DNA of 64,000 bases from Sinorhizobium psoraleae (GTDB lineage Bacteria > Pseudomonadota > Alphaproteobacteria > Rhizobiales > Rhizobiaceae), in contig NZ_JABEKV010000004.1 in assembly GCF_013283645.1 (NCBI RefSeq), forward strand, positions 186,001 to 250,000, read 5' to 3'. This document shows positions 13,978 to 23,621 of the stretch, piece after piece; position 1 is the first letter of the stretch, and each line of letters opens with the position of its first letter. The notes under the pieces were generated by a model. The model made no database searches and was not told the DNA's origin. It worked only from the letters and a program-made list of their open reading frames with translations. A program made the translations under genes and the position numbers.

Positions 13978-15333
13978 ATGCCAATCAACATCACGATGCC
14001 TGCCCTCTCTCCGACCATGGAAGAAGGCAATCTGGCCAAGTGGCTGGTCAAGGAAGGCGACAAGGTGAGGTCCGGCGATGTCATCGCCGAGATCGAGACC
14101 GACAAGGCGACCATGGAAGTGGAAGCCGTCGATGAGGGTACCGTTGCCAAGATCGTCGTTCCGGCCGGGACCGAAGGCGTCAAGGTCAATGCGCTGATCG
14201 CCGTTCTGGCCGCCGATGGCGAGGACGTGGCAACGGCTGCGAAGGGTGGCAACGGAGCGGCGGCGCCGGCACTCGCCGCCAAAGCCGAACAACCGGCTCC
14301 GGCAGCGCCGGCCGCTGCGCCTGCGCCCGCTGCGGCACCTGTTGCCCAGCCGACCGCAGCGCCATCGCCAGCACCCGCTGCGGGGGATGGCAAGCGTGTA
14401 TTCTCTTCGCCGCTTGCGCGCCGTCTCGCCAAGGAAGCTGGCATCGATCTCTCGGCAATCGCCGGGTCCGGCCCGCATGGCCGTGTCGTCAAGAAGGACG
14501 TCGAGACGGCTGTTGCCGGCGTTGGCGCCAAGCCGGCAGCTGCACCTCAGGCCGCTGCCGCGGCTGCCCCCGCTCCGGCGGCCCTCGCCAAGGGCATGTC
14601 CGAGGACGCAGTGCTCAAGCTCTTCGAGCCGGGTTCCTACGAACTCGTCCCGCACGACGGCATGCGCAAGACGATCGCCAAGCGCCTCGTCGAATCGAAG
14701 CAGACGATCCCGCATTTTTATGTTTCGATCGATTGCGAGCTCGATGCTCTGCTTGCGCTTCGCGCACAGCTCAATGCCGCTGCCCCGGAAAAGGACGGCA
14801 AGCCGGTCTACAAGCTCTCGGTCAACGACATGGTAATCAAGGCATTGGCGTTGGCGCTGCGCGATGTTCCGGATGCGAACGTATCCTGGACTGACACGAA
14901 CATGGTCAAGCACAAGAACGCCGATGTCGGCGTTGCCGTATCCATTCCCGGCGGTCTGATCACGCCGATCGTCCGCCAGGCGGAGTTGAAGAGCCTTTCG
15001 GCCATCTCCAACGAGATGAAGGATCTCGGCAAGCGCGCCAAGGAGCGCAAGCTGAAGCCGGAAGAGTACCAAGGCGGCACCACGGCCGTCTCCAACATGG
15101 GCATGATGGGCGTCAAGAACTTCGCCGCCGTCGTCAACCCGCCGCATGCGACCATCCTTGCGGTCGGTGCCGGCGAGGAACGCGTCGTCGTCAAGAACAA
15201 GGAAATGGTCATCGCCAACATGATGACCGTGACGCTTTCGACCGACCATCGCTGCGTCGATGGCGCGCTCGGCGCCGAGCTGCTCGCCGCCTTCAAGCGC
15301 TACATCGAAAACCCGATGGGCATGCTGGTCTGA
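13978..15333 (+). CDS. pdhC: dihydrolipoyl acetyltransferase (PDH E2)
   Basis: The product is 451 aa. A single lipoyl domain (residues 1-78, Lys in [10 protein letters not shown]) is followed by an Ala/Pro linker and a peripheral-subunit-binding domain at about 141-178 ([20 protein letters not shown] then [14 protein letters not shown]). A second Ala/Pro linker leads to the acetyltransferase core ending [20 protein letters not shown], which holds the catalytic His and Asp. E2 transfers the acetyl group to CoA and forms the core of the complex. It starts 15 bases after pdhB. One lipoyl domain per E2, plus one on each E1 beta, gives the complex an unusual distribution of swinging arms. Confidence 0.97.
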   Translation: MPINITMPALSPTMEEGNLAKWLVKEGDKVRSGDVIAEIETDKATMEVEAVDEGTVAKIVVPAGTEGVKVNALIAVLAADGEDVATAAKGGNGAAAPALAAKAEQPAPAAPAAAPAPAAAPVAQPTAAPSPAPAAGDGKRVFSSPLARRLAKEAGIDLSAIAGSGPHGRVVKKDVETAVAGVGAKPAAAPQAAAAAAPAPAALAKGMSEDAVLKLFEPGSYELVPHDGMRKTIAKRLVESKQTIPHFYVSIDCELDALLALRAQLNAAAPEKDGKPVYKLSVNDMVIKALALALRDVPDANVSWTDTNMVKHKNADVGVAVSIPGGLITPIVRQAELKSLSAISNEMKDLGKRAKERKLKPEEYQGGTTAVSNMGMMGVKNFAAVVNPPHATILAVGAGEERVVVKNKEMVIANMMTVTLSTDHRCVDGALGAELLAAFKRYIENPMGMLV

Positions 15334-15341
15334 TGCGATCC

Positions 15342-15364
15342 GGACCGGCTTTTCTGGCCGGTCC
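15342..15364 (+). terminator. weak hairpin after pdhC
   Basis: Eight-pair stem GGACCGGC / GCCGGTCC with loop TTTTCTG, right after the pdhC stop. No T tract follows, so it may be a mRNA 3'-end stabiliser or rho-dependent end rather than a classic terminator. Confidence 0.45.
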
Positions 15365-15373
15365 ATTCCCCTG

Positions 15374-15476
15374 CTGCATGTTTCCTTAAATCTTAGCCGA
15401 TTTAAGGACAAAAACATGCAGCGATTCAAAGTGCTACAGCGTCCTTTGCGTGTCTGAGAAGACGCGCGGCGCTGTA
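15374..15476. repeat. dispersed palindromic repeat, family A, copy 1
   Basis: This element consists of two hairpins. The first pairs CTGCATGTTT and CCTTAAATC with GATTTAAGG and ACATGCAG (15374-15421). The second starts TACAGCG and ends GCGCTGTA (15435-15476). Between them is ATTCAAAGTGC. The same arrangement recurs in inverse orientation at 47803-47904 and, interrupted, at 55448-55620. It lies between pdhC and the esterase gene and contains no ORF. Confidence 0.85.
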
Positions 15477-15492
15477 AACGCGGGCACAAGCG

Positions 15493-16134
15493 ATGAAGAC
15501 AGTCCTTTGCTACGGTGACAGTCTGACGTGGGGCTATGACGCGAGCGGCCTTGGCCGGCATGCGTTGGAAGACCGCTGGCCGAGCGTGCTGCAGAAGGCG
15601 CTTGGTTCGGACGCCCACGTGATTGCGGAGGGTCTGAACGGCCGCACGACAGCCTATGACGACCATCTCGCCGATTGCGACCGCAACGGAGCCCGCGTCC
15701 TGCCGACCGTGCTCCACAGCCACGCGCCGATCGATCTCATGATCTTTCTGCTCGGCACAAACGACATGAAGCCGGTGATCCACGGCACGGCCTTCGGCGC
15801 CGTCAAAGGGATTGCACGCCTCGTCAATCTCGTCCGGCGGCACGACTGGCCGGTCGAAGCCGAGGAGGGGCCGGACATTCTCATCGTCTCGCCGCCGCCG
15901 CTTTGCGAAACCGCGAACAGCGCCTTTGCAGCGATGTATGCGGGCGCTATCGAGCAGTCGGCAATGCTGGCACCGCTCTACCGCGATCTCGCCGACGAGC
16001 TCGACTGCGGTTTTTTCGACGCCGGCTCGGTGGCAAAGACCACGCCGCTCGATGGCGTCCATCTTGATGCCGAGAACACCCGCGCGATCGGACGCGGCTT
16101 GGAACCGGTCGTGCGGATGATGCTCGGGCTCTGA
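15493..16134 (+). CDS. SGNH-family arylesterase-type hydrolase
   Basis: The product is 213 aa. All SGNH blocks are visible: block I CYGDSLTWGYD (Ser nucleophile, residue 9), the Gly of block II in EGLNGRTT, block III LLGTNDMK (Asn), and block V DGVHLDAENT (Asp and His). The family cleaves esters or acyl groups; the substrate is not predictable, although homologues are annotated arylesterase. There is no signal peptide, so it is cytosolic. It is followed two bases later by the acetyltransferase gene, so they probably form an operon running into lpdA. Confidence 0.9.
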   Translation: MKTVLCYGDSLTWGYDASGLGRHALEDRWPSVLQKALGSDAHVIAEGLNGRTTAYDDHLADCDRNGARVLPTVLHSHAPIDLMIFLLGTNDMKPVIHGTAFGAVKGIARLVNLVRRHDWPVEAEEGPDILIVSPPPLCETANSAFAAMYAGAIEQSAMLAPLYRDLADELDCGFFDAGSVAKTTPLDGVHLDAENTRAIGRGLEPVVRMMLGL

Positions 16135-16136
16135 CC

Positions 16137-16718
16137 ATGGCGGCCGGCGCGACCCTCAGATCTGCGGAACGAAGAGAGGCAGCGGAACTGGCTGTCCTGA
16201 TCGATATTGCCTCGCACGGATTTGCGGCCTGGCTCTGGTATGGCGGTGTGTTGCGTGGCGTCGCCGAAACGGCGTTCGAACACGGCCGCAACAAACTACG
16301 CGAAGACGCGGGGCGGGGTACGTGGCGCGATGCGATCGTTGCCGAAGTCGAGGACGAGATTGCGGGTGTAGCGGTCTCCTACGCGATCGATTCCTCCGTC
16401 CGCGATATCGAGGCGAAGCATCCGGTGCTCGCCCCTTTGCTAGCCCTTCAGAGGCAGGTGGTGGGCCATTGGTTCATCGACAGCCTGGGAGTCTACAAGC
16501 ATCATCGCGGCAAGGGGATCGGCCGCGCTTTGCTGGAACACGAAATTGCCCGCGCCAGGTCGGCGCCGGTGAGCCTGATCACCGAAAGCCACAATGAAAC
16601 GGCTCAGGCACTCTATAAGGTCAACGGCTTCGAGGAGGTGGCGCGCGTTGAAGCCGTGCCGCTTTTCGAGGACAGCAAGAAACACGACTGGGTGCTTTTC
16701 ACCCGACAGGTCGCTTGA
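16137..16718 (+). CDS. GNAT family N-acetyltransferase
   Basis: The product is 193 aa. The acetyl-CoA-binding motif A lies at about residues 118-135 (VYKHHRGKGIGRALLEHE), with the usual R/Q-x-x-G-x-G/A pattern in RGKGIG. The C-terminal SHNETAQALYKVNGFEEVAR is the typical motif B. The substrate is unknown. It lies between the esterase (two-base gap) and lpdA (18-base gap), so it is probably co-transcribed with the dehydrogenase, though no functional connection is obvious. Confidence 0.9.
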   Translation: MAAGATLRSAERREAAELAVLIDIASHGFAAWLWYGGVLRGVAETAFEHGRNKLREDAGRGTWRDAIVAEVEDEIAGVAVSYAIDSSVRDIEAKHPVLAPLLALQRQVVGHWFIDSLGVYKHHRGKGIGRALLEHEIARARSAPVSLITESHNETAQALYKVNGFEEVARVEAVPLFEDSKKHDWVLFTRQVA

Positions 16719-16735
16719 GACAAAGGCAGGAACAT

Positions 16736-18181
16736 ATGGCTGAGAATTACGACGTCATCGTTATCGGTTCGGGTCCGGGGGGCTATGTCACCGCCATCCG
16801 TTCGGCTCAGCTTGGGTTGAAGACGGCGATCGTCGAACGCGAGCACCTCGGCGGCATCTGCCTCAACTGGGGCTGCATTCCCACCAAGGCGTTGCTGCGT
16901 TCCGCCGAGATACTCGACCACGCCAATCACGCCAAGAAATACGGCTTGACGTTGGAAGGCAAGATGACCGCCAACGTCAAGGACGTCGTCGCCCGCTCGC
17001 GTGCTGTCTCCGCTCGGCTGAACGGTGGCGTTGGTTTCCTCATGAAGAAGAACAAGGTCGACATCATCTGGGGCGAGGCCAAGCTGACGAAGCCCGGCGA
17101 GATCGTCGTTGGCGCGCCGTCTAAGCCCGCGGTCCAGCCGCAGAACCCTGTGCCGAAGGGCGTGAAGGGCGAGGGCACGTACACCGCCAAGCACATCATC
17201 GTCGCGACCGGCGCCCGGCCACGCGCGCTCCCGGGCATCGAGCCTGATGGCAAGCTGATCTGGACCTATTTCGAGGCGATGAAGCCTGAGGAAATGCCAA
17301 AATCCATGCTCGTGATGGGCTCCGGCGCCATCGGCATCGAATTCGCAAGCTTCTACCTGTCGATGGGCGTGGACGTCACCGTCGTCGAGCTGTTGCCGCA
17401 GGTCATGCCGGTAGAGGATGCGGAGATTTCCGCTTTCGCCCGCAAGCAACTCGAAAAGCGCGGCATGAAGATCTTCACCGACGCCAAAGTGACGAAGGTG
17501 GAGAAGGGCGCGAATGATGTCACCGCGCATGTCGAGACGAAGGACGGCAAGGCAACGCAGATCAAGGCCGACCGCCTGATCTCCGCCGTCGGCGTGCAGG
17601 GCAATATTGAGAATCTTGGGCTTGAGGCGCTTGGCGTCAAAACCGATCGCGGCTGCATCGTCACCGATGGTTATGGCAAGACGAATGTAGCCGGCATCTA
17701 CGCGATCGGCGACGTCGCCGGGCCGCCGATGCTGGCGCACAAGGCCGAGCACGAGGGCGTGATCTGCGTGGAGAAGATCGCCGGTGTCCCAGGCGTGCAC
17801 GCGCTCGACAAGGGCAAGATCCCGGGCTGCACGTATTGCGACCCGCAGGTTGCCTCTGTCGGACTGACTGAAGCGAAGGCGAAGGAACTCGGCCGCGAGA
17901 TCCGTGTCGGCCGCTTTAACTTCGCCGCCAACGGCAAGGCCATCGCGCTCGGCGAGGACCAGGGGCTGATCAAGACGATCTTCGATAAGAAAACCGGCGA
18001 ACTGTTGGGTGCGCATATGGTCGGTGCCGAGGTAACCGAACTTATCCAAGGCTTCGTTGTTGCCATGAATCTCGAAACGACCGAGGAAGAACTGATGCAC
18101 GCGGTCTTCCCGCATCCGACGCTGTCGGAAATGATGAAGGAAAGCGTGCTTGACGCGTACGGCCGGATGCTGAACGCCTGA
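16736..18181 (+). CDS. lpdA: dihydrolipoyl dehydrogenase (E3)
   Basis: The product is 481 aa. The FAD-binding motif is VIVIGSGPGGYVTAIRSAQL. The redox disulfide is C42-x4-C47 in GGICLNWGCIPTKAL. The NAD-binding site is VMGSGAIGIEFASFY, the second FAD contact YAIGDVAGPPMLAHKAEHEG, and the dimer-interface catalytic pair HPTLSE is near the C-terminus. It reoxidises dihydrolipoyl groups of the pyruvate dehydrogenase complex. Rhizobia usually have several lpd copies (PDH, OGDH, BCKDH); location behind pdhABC makes this the PDH partner. The start is the ATG at 16736 with CAGGAAC upstream. An insertion at about residues 125-140 is rich in Lys and Pro. Confidence 0.97.
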   Translation: MAENYDVIVIGSGPGGYVTAIRSAQLGLKTAIVEREHLGGICLNWGCIPTKALLRSAEILDHANHAKKYGLTLEGKMTANVKDVVARSRAVSARLNGGVGFLMKKNKVDIIWGEAKLTKPGEIVVGAPSKPAVQPQNPVPKGVKGEGTYTAKHIIVATGARPRALPGIEPDGKLIWTYFEAMKPEEMPKSMLVMGSGAIGIEFASFYLSMGVDVTVVELLPQVMPVEDAEISAFARKQLEKRGMKIFTDAKVTKVEKGANDVTAHVETKDGKATQIKADRLISAVGVQGNIENLGLEALGVKTDRGCIVTDGYGKTNVAGIYAIGDVAGPPMLAHKAEHEGVICVEKIAGVPGVHALDKGKIPGCTYCDPQVASVGLTEAKAKELGREIRVGRFNFAANGKAIALGEDQGLIKTIFDKKTGELLGAHMVGAEVTELIQGFVVAMNLETTEEELMHAVFPHPTLSEMMKESVLDAYGRMLNA

Positions 18182-18259
18182 TGACGTGCCGCCGTTCGGA
18201 ACTTTTGATCCGATCATGCATTGAAGCCGCTGGTGCTTTTTCACTGCGGGGAGGTCGCG

Positions 18260-18511
18260 ATGAGCTTGAATGGCGTCGGTATTCTTGCTGCAATCATCAT
18301 AGGCGGATTGGCCGGTTGGCTTGCGGAGAGATTCATGAACAGCGAGATGGGGCTGTTCATGAACATTGTTCTCGGCATTCTGGGCGCCATCGTACTGAAC
18401 TTCATTCTGGCCGCCTTCGGTATGACCTACACCGGCTGGCTCGCCTATCTGGTCATCGGCTTTATCGGCGCCTGCCTGCTGATTGCCGCGGGGCGCGCTG
18501 TGAGAAGGTAG
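18260..18511 (+). CDS. GlsB/YeaQ/YmgE family small membrane protein
   Basis: The product is 83 aa with three hydrophobic segments (about residues 4-22, 30-50 and 56-75) and the family pattern GGLAGWLAERFM, then NIVLGILGAIVLNFI and GWLAYLVIGFIGACLLI. These transglycosylase-associated small inner-membrane proteins are linked to envelope or stress responses, but their biochemical role is unknown. A GGGGAGG precedes the ATG. It is followed by a terminator. Confidence 0.85.
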   Translation: MSLNGVGILAAIIIGGLAGWLAERFMNSEMGLFMNIVLGILGAIVLNFILAAFGMTYTGWLAYLVIGFIGACLLIAAGRAVRR

Positions 18512-18535
18512 CGCCGCGCAAGCCATGCGTCTGCT

Positions 18536-18569
18536 GTCGGGCCGCATTGCAACTGGCGGCCTGACTTTT
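18536..18569 (+). terminator. terminator after the small membrane protein gene
   Basis: Ten-pair stem GTCGGGCCGC / GCGGCCTGAC (one G-T pair), 10-base loop, then TTTTCC. It probably ends the lpdA-proximal transcript. Confidence 0.7.
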
Positions 18570-18589
18570 CCTGTCGGGCCGTTTATATA
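18561..18589 (+). promoter_or_regulatory. candidate lipA promoter
   Basis: CTGACT (18561-18566) and TATATA (18584-18589) with a 17-base spacer, about 58 bases before the lipA start. The -35 part overlaps the preceding terminator. Inference from sequence only. Confidence 0.4.
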
Positions 18590-18646
18590 GATCGAAAAGG
18601 GCAGCTCGGCGGCACGCCGCGCGCTCGACGCGACAAAGGAAGACAC

Positions 18647-19618
18647 ATGGTAACGGTTTTCGATGCTGTCTCGGACCGGGCGCAACGCGTCCGCCATCCG
18701 GAAAAGGCGCACAAGCCTGACACGGAAGTCCTGCGCAAGCCCGATTGGATTCGGGTAAAGGCGCCGACGTCGAAGGGATACATGGAAACCCGCTCGATCG
18801 TGAAGGGCAACAATCTGGTCACCGTCTGCGAGGAGGCCGGCTGCCCGAACATCGGCGAATGTTGGGACAAGAAGCACGCGACCTTCATGATCATGGGCGA
18901 GATCTGCACGCGGGCCTGCGCCTTCTGCAACGTCTCGACGGGCAAGCCGAATGCGCTCGACATGGAAGAGCCAGCCAACGTTGCCAGGGCGGTCAAGCAG
19001 ATGGGGCTCAGCCACGTCGTCATCACCTCGGTCGACCGCGACGACCTGGACGACGGTGGTGCCGAGCATTTCGAGAAAGTCATCTTCGCGGTCCGCGAGG
19101 CCTCTCCCGAAACGACCATCGAGATCCTGACACCCGACTTTCTGCGCAAGCCCGGTGCGCTGGAGCGTGTGGTCGCCGCCAAGCCTGACGTTTTCAACCA
19201 CAATCTCGAAACGGTGCCCTCGAACTATCTGACCGTCCGTCCTGGCGCTCGCTACTTCCATTCGATCCGGCTCCTGCAGCGGGTGAAGGAACTCGATCCG
19301 TCGATGTTCACCAAATCCGGCATCATGGTCGGCCTTGGCGAAGAACGGAACGAGGTGCTGCAGTTGATGGATGACCTGCGTACCGCTGACGTCGATTTCC
19401 TGACGATCGGCCAGTATCTGCAGCCGACCCGCAAGCACCACAAGGTCGAGAATTTCGTGACCCCGGAGGAGTTCAAGTCCTATGAGACGGTCGCCTACAC
19501 GAAGGGCTTCCTGATGGTCTCCTCAAGCCCGCTGACACGCTCGTCGCATCACGCGGGCGACGATTTTGCGCGGTTGAGGGCCGCGCGCGAAAAGAAGCTT
19601 CTGGCCGAAGCGGAGTAG
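18647..19618 (+). CDS. lipA: lipoyl synthase
   Basis: The product is 323 aa. It is a radical-SAM enzyme that inserts two sulfurs into octanoyl-Lys of lipoyl domains. Both iron-sulfur clusters are visible: the auxiliary cluster motif [13 protein letters not shown] and the SAM-cluster motif CTRACAFC, followed by DDGGAEHF. The C-terminal [14 protein letters not shown] contains the conserved RSS segment that binds the auxiliary cluster. It serves the lipoyl domains of PdhB and PdhC encoded just upstream. A terminator follows 25 bases after the stop. Confidence 0.98.
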   Translation: MVTVFDAVSDRAQRVRHPEKAHKPDTEVLRKPDWIRVKAPTSKGYMETRSIVKGNNLVTVCEEAGCPNIGECWDKKHATFMIMGEICTRACAFCNVSTGKPNALDMEEPANVARAVKQMGLSHVVITSVDRDDLDDGGAEHFEKVIFAVREASPETTIEILTPDFLRKPGALERVVAAKPDVFNHNLETVPSNYLTVRPGARYFHSIRLLQRVKELDPSMFTKSGIMVGLGEERNEVLQLMDDLRTADVDFLTIGQYLQPTRKHHKVENFVTPEEFKSYETVAYTKGFLMVSSSPLTRSSHHAGDDFARLRAAREKKLLAEAE

Positions 19619-19643
19619 TTCATTCCCACAGCCGGTGAAAAAC

Positions 19644-19676
19644 AGCCGCGGCGTTGTATCGTCGCGGCTCTTTTTT
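19644..19676 (+). terminator. rho-independent terminator of lipA
   Basis: Ten-pair stem AGCCGCGGCG / CGTCGCGGCT (one G-T pair) with loop TTGTAT, then C and six T. Confidence 0.9.
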
Positions 19677-19687
19677 GGGGAGCGAGA

Positions 19688-20257
19688 GTGGCAGATAATC
19701 TGACGGACACGAAGCGGGTTGCATCTATTCTCTCGGAGGCAAAACGTGTTTTGGTCATCGGCTGCTCGGGGGGAGGCAAGACGACACTCGCCCGACGCTT
19801 GTCGGAACACTACGAACTCCCATTTGTTTCGATGGACAGAGAGTTCTTCTGGCTGCCCGGTTGGGTTTCCAGAGCGCGGGAGGAACAAAGAAACCTCATC
19901 ACCGCCAGGGTCGCTGAAGCTCGATGGGTGATGGATGGGACGAACCCGTCGACCTTCGATCTGCGACTGCCCCGCGCCGACGTCGTGCTCTGGGTGAGGA
20001 TGCCACGCTTGCTGTGCCTGATAGGCGTGATGCGGCGTTGGCTGAAATGGCGAGGGGCGGCACGGCCGGAAATGGCCGACGGATGTCCGGAACGGGTAAG
20101 TTGGGAGTTCGTCCGCTACATCTGGACGTTCGAGCGCAAGTTCGTGCCGCGGATCGAGACCGGCCTGCGGGAGCACGGGCCGGACGTTCCGGTCCTGCAG
20201 ATAAGAAGCCGGGCACAAATGCGCACGCTGCTTGAACTTCTCGCGGCACGCGCTTAA
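19688..20257 (+). CDS. P-loop nucleoside/nucleotide kinase-like protein
   Basis: The product is 189 aa, with a GTG start at 19688. The Walker A motif is VIGCSGGGKTTLARRLSE (about residues 23-40). MDREFFWLPGWV, WVMDGTNPSTFDLRLPRADVVLW and a basic lid region (RRWLKWRG) match the adenylate-kinase-like group annotated as 'DNA topology modulation protein' in some firmicutes. The true substrate is unknown. It begins about 11 bases after the lipA terminator and ends nine bases before the RatA-like gene. Confidence 0.75.
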   Translation: MADNLTDTKRVASILSEAKRVLVIGCSGGGKTTLARRLSEHYELPFVSMDREFFWLPGWVSRAREEQRNLITARVAEARWVMDGTNPSTFDLRLPRADVVLWVRMPRLLCLIGVMRRWLKWRGAARPEMADGCPERVSWEFVRYIWTFERKFVPRIETGLREHGPDVPVLQIRSRAQMRTLLELLAARA

Positions 20258-20266
20258 CTGCGAGTC

Positions 20267-20716
20267 ATGCCACACTTTGAAACCAACCATGTCGTCAAGC
20301 ATTCGGCCGATCAGATGTTCGATCTCGTCGCCGACGTCGAGCGCTATCCGGAGTTTCTGCCGCTTTGCGAGGCCTTGAGCGTGCGTTCACGTAAGGAGCG
20401 TGACGGCAAGGTGTTGCTGCTGGCCGACATGACCGTCGGTTACAAGGCGATCCGCGAGACCTTCACGACCCAGGTTCTGCTCAACAAGGCCGAGCGTACG
20501 ATCGACGTCAACTATATCGACGGGCCGTTCAAATATCTCGACAATGAGTGGCGCTTCGAGCCGACCGGCGAAAAGCTGTCGATCGTGCACTTCTATATCG
20601 ACTACGAGTTCAAGAGCCGCATTCTGGGGGCTTTGATGGGCTCCATGTTCGACCGGGCGTTCCGCATGTTTTCGGAAGCCTTCGAAAAGCGAGCCGATGA
20701 AGTCTACGCTCCCTGA
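20267..20716 (+). CDS. RatA/COQ10-type START-domain protein
   Basis: The product is 149 aa. The START/Bet v1 lipid-binding signature is VKHSADQMFDLVADVERYPE, FLPLCEALSV and DGPFKYLDNEWRF, ending FYIDYEFKSRILGALMG. Homologues are COQ10 (coenzyme Q binding) and RatA, described in E. coli as a ribosome-association inhibitor. In alphaproteobacteria the ubiquinone-binding role is the more likely. The last 13 bases overlap the convergent cinA gene. Confidence 0.85.
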   Translation: MPHFETNHVVKHSADQMFDLVADVERYPEFLPLCEALSVRSRKERDGKVLLLADMTVGYKAIRETFTTQVLLNKAERTIDVNYIDGPFKYLDNEWRFEPTGEKLSIVHFYIDYEFKSRILGALMGSMFDRAFRMFSEAFEKRADEVYAP

Positions 20717-21204
20717 GCGACCTCTTCGAGGAGACCGAGTGCGGTTCTGATGGCCGCCATTCGAACCGCGTCGCGGCCGATGTCGCCATAGCGCATCTCA
20801 CGGTGAAGCACCCTGCCATTCCGCCCTGTTGCCGCCAGGTGGACGAGCCCGACCGGCTTTTCCACCGAACCTCCGCCCGGGCCAGCTATACCCGTCACTG
20901 CGACCGTGACATCCGCCCCGGAATGGGAGACGGCGCCCCGTGCCATTTCGATGGCGGTCTCGCGCGAGACCGCGCCGTGGGCGGCGAGCGTCGCGAGCTC
21001 AACACCGAGCATCTGTACCTTGGCGTCGTTGGAATAGGTGACGAAACCACGATCGACGACGAGTGACGAACCGGCAATCTCGGTTAGCGCGCCGGCAATC
21101 AGGCCGCCGGTGCAGGACTCCGCCGTGGCTAGCTTCAGCTTGCGTTGGGTGAAGTCGGCGATGATCGCGTGGGCCTTTCGTTCGATATCGGCCGGCCACA
21201 TCAT
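20704..21204 (-). CDS. CinA C-terminal domain protein (PncC-type amidohydrolase)
   Basis: The product is 166 aa and corresponds to the stand-alone CinA/PncC amidase domain that deamidates nicotinamide mononucleotide in pyridine-nucleotide salvage. Visible landmarks are [20 protein letters not shown] (about residues 21-40), [36 protein letters not shown] and [12 protein letters not shown]. Its ATG (21204) overlaps the ispDF stop codon (ATGA), so it is translationally coupled to ispDF. It converges with and overlaps the RatA-like gene. Confidence 0.9.
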   Translation of the reverse strand: MMWPADIERKAHAIIADFTQRKLKLATAESCTGGLIAGALTEIAGSSLVVDRGFVTYSNDAKVQMLGVELATLAAHGAVSRETAIEMARGAVSHSGADVTVAVTGIAGPGGGSVEKPVGLVHLAATGRNGRVLHREMRYGDIGRDAVRMAAIRTALGLLEEVAQGA

Positions 21205-22415
21205 GCGCTGCTCCCCGGCGCGTAGATGACCGTCGCAGTTGCGATTGCAGCGATGCCTTCGTTTCGGCCGATGAAGCCGAGCTTTTCGTTGGTGGTCGCC
21301 TTGATCGAGCAGCGGTCGATTGCGATGTCGAGCATTGCTGCCAGGTTCTCCCGCATCTGCTGCCGGTGCGGCCCGACCTTCGGTGCTTCGGCGATGATCG
21401 ATACGTCCGCATTGGTGATGACGCCGCCACGCTCGCGCACGATCCGCGCCGCATGCTCCAGAAAGATACGGGAAGGCGCACCCTTCCATTGCGGGTCCGA
21501 CGGCGGGAAGTGATCGCCGATATCACCTGCGCCGCAGGTTGCGAGAAGTGCATCGGTCAGCGCATGCAGCGCGACATCGGCATCGGAATGGCCGGAGAGT
21601 TTGCGATCGTGCGGAATGAACACGCCGCAAAGCGTGACGCCGTCGCCTTCGATGAGTTGATGGACGTCGTAGCCATTGCCGGTGCGCACGTCCGGGATCG
21701 TGCTGCCCGTGAGCCTTTCATCAGCCATCGAAATATCCCTCTGCAACGTGAGCTTGACGTTGTCCACCATACCTTCGACCAGGACAACGGGAATGCCCGC
21801 CCATTCGGCAATGGACGCGTCATCGGTGAAATCCGCTTTGGCGCCGGCGTTGGCGGCACGGTGCGCGGAGAGGATCGCGTCCAACTTGAAGCACTGCGGC
21901 GTCTGTGCCGCAAAGAGGTTGGTCCGTGGGACGGTCTCTCTTACGACGCCTTTTGCGCCGGCCCGCTTCAGCGTATCGGCGACGGCGATCGCCGGCAGGA
22001 CCGCCTCCGCGCCGGCCAGCAGCGCTGCCCGGCAGCGATCGAGCAAGGCGTGATCGGCAAAGGGGCGCACGGCGTCGTGGATCATGACGTATTTGGCGCC
22101 AGCAGCCGCAATCGCCTCCAAGCCGGCGAGGACCGAAAGCTGCCGCGTCGCTCCTCCGTGCGCGATGGTCAAATCGCTTGGCGTGGGCACGCGCTTCAAA
22201 GCGGAGGCAAACAATTCCTCGTCATCGGGGTGGATAACCACAACCAGCGGCCCCGTTCCTGCCCATGTCGCGAAAATGTTAAGCGTGTGCGCAATAACGG
22301 GGCGGCCGCCGATCGTCCGGTACTGTTTCGGCCCCTCCGCCGATTGGCCGGCACGCTCGCCGCGACCAGCCGCGACGATCACGACACCACAGGAGAACTG
22401 TTCTTCAGGCTGCAT
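21201..22415 (-). CDS. ispDF: bifunctional IspD/IspF of the MEP isoprenoid pathway
   Basis: The product is 404 aa. Residues 1 to about 230 are 2-C-methyl-D-erythritol 4-phosphate cytidylyltransferase ([42 protein letters not shown]). Residues 235-404 are 2-C-methyl-D-erythritol 2,4-cyclodiphosphate synthase ([60 protein letters not shown]). The two steps flank IspE, so fusion couples non-adjacent reactions; this fusion is typical of alpha- and epsilonproteobacteria. It is divergent from dusB-ntrBC. Confidence 0.97.
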   Translation of the reverse strand: MQPEEQFSCGVVIVAAGRGERAGQSAEGPKQYRTIGGRPVIAHTLNIFATWAGTGPLVVVIHPDDEELFASALKRVPTPSDLTIAHGGATRQLSVLAGLEAIAAAGAKYVMIHDAVRPFADHALLDRCRAALLAGAEAVLPAIAVADTLKRAGAKGVVRETVPRTNLFAAQTPQCFKLDAILSAHRAANAGAKADFTDDASIAEWAGIPVVLVEGMVDNVKLTLQRDISMADERLTGSTIPDVRTGNGYDVHQLIEGDGVTLCGVFIPHDRKLSGHSDADVALHALTDALLATCGAGDIGDHFPPSDPQWKGAPSRIFLEHAARIVRERGGVITNADVSIIAEAPKVGPHRQQMRENLAAMLDIAIDRCSIKATTNEKLGFIGRNEGIAAIATATVIYAPGSSA

Positions 22416-22548
22416 CTTATGTATGTGGTCCCGCGTTTCGCCGATCTTCGCCGTGATCTACCGCGAAGGCCCTGCCATTGCCAGCCCCCGCCGTTGGAAG
22501 CCGTCATTGGAGCCATGTGGGGAATTTTGTCGGGCGCGCGGAAATCGC

Positions 22549-22577
22549 TTGGCAAGCCGAATAACAATGTCTAAAAA
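22549..22577 (+). promoter_or_regulatory. candidate promoter of dusB-ntrB-ntrC
   Basis: TTGGCA (22549-22554), 17-base spacer, TAAAAA (22572-22577). A transcript from here would begin near 22584, leaving a leader of under 10 bases for an ATG at 22593 or about 24 bases for the in-frame ATG at 22608. Confidence 0.45.
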
Positions 22578-22592
22578 TAGTGCAAGAAGAAC

Positions 22593-23621
22593 ATGTGCCT
22601 GAAAGATATGCATTTGCCACTACCGGCCCTGTCATCGTCGCTCCGGATCGGGAATGTTGAAATCCGCAACCGGGTGGCGCTCGCGCCGATGTCCGGGGTG
22701 ACGGATCTGCCTTTCCGGGCGCTCGCCTGGCGTTTCGGCGCGGGATTTGTGGTGACGGAAATGGTCGCCAGCCGTGAACTGGTCTGTAACGCCGCCGAAT
22801 CCTGGGTGCGGCTGAAGAATTCGGGCATCGAGCCGCACATCGTCCAACTCGCAGGGCGTGAAGCGCACTGGATGGCCGAAGCCGCAAGAATTGTCGAGGC
22901 GAACGGCGCCGATATCATCGACATCAACATGGGCTGCCCGGCGAAGAAAGTGACCGGCGGCTATTCCGGCTCGGCCTTGATGCGCGACCCCGATCACGCG
23001 CTGTCGCTAATCGAAGCAATCGTCAAGGCCGTTTCCGTGCCTGTAACGCTGAAGATGCGGCTCGGTTGGGACGAGAACTCGATTAATGCTCCGTTGATTG
23101 CTCGCAGGGCCGAAGACGCGGGTGTGCAGGCCATCACGATTCACGGCCGCACACGGATGCAGTTCTACAGCGGAAAGGCGGACTGGGACGCGATCCGTGC
23201 GGTTCGCGACGTCATCTCGGTCCCTCTCATCGCCAATGGCGACGTCGATACGGTGGCGGACACCACGGAAATCCTGCGCCGGTCGGGTGCCGACGCGGTC
23301 ATGGTCGGTCGGTCGTCACAGGGGCGGCCGTGGCATGCGGGTGTCCTTGCCGGCGCTCGTCTTCATCCCGACGCATTGGAGATCGCGCGGATCTTCGCCG
23401 AGCACTATGCAACGATGCTCGAATTCTATGGGCCCCAGATCGGCATTCGGCACGCCCGCAAGCATGTCGGCTGGTACATGGAGCGTTTCGCACCGGATCT
23501 CTCGTCCACCGACAAGGCGGCGATCCTGACATCCACCGATCCGGATCTGGTCAGCGACCGGGTCGCTGCAGCGATCGCGAATTCCGGCGTCGCATCGGTC
23601 AACGAGGAGATGGCGGCATGA
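22593..23621 (+). CDS. dusB: tRNA-dihydrouridine synthase (NifR3-like)
   Basis: The product is 342 aa (337 if the in-frame ATG at 22608 is used, which fits the candidate promoter better). It is a flavin TIM barrel: [17 protein letters not shown], then [20 protein letters not shown] with the catalytic Cys, [25 protein letters not shown] and [11 protein letters not shown]. It reduces uridines in the tRNA D loop. In Rhodobacter and rhizobia the gene leads the ntrBC operon and was first named nifR3. Its stop overlaps the ntrB start (ATGA). Confidence 0.95.
   Translation: MCLKDMHLPLPALSSSLRIGNVEIRNRVALAPMSGVTDLPFRALAWRFGAGFVVTEMVASRELVCNAAESWVRLKNSGIEPHIVQLAGREAHWMAEAARIVEANGADIIDINMGCPAKKVTGGYSGSALMRDPDHALSLIEAIVKAVSVPVTLKMRLGWDENSINAPLIARRAEDAGVQAITIHGRTRMQFYSGKADWDAIRAVRDVISVPLIANGDVDTVADTTEILRRSGADAVMVGRSSQGRPWHAGVLAGARLHPDALEIARIFAEHYATMLEFYGPQIGIRHARKHVGWYMERFAPDLSSTDKAAILTSTDPDLVSDRVAAAIANSGVASVNEEMAA

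Noticed and set aside
16613-19441. A minus-strand open frame of about 942 codons opposite lpdA and lipA
   Set aside because: Same artefact; no recognisable motif, and the sense strand carries full-length lpdA, the small membrane protein and lipA.
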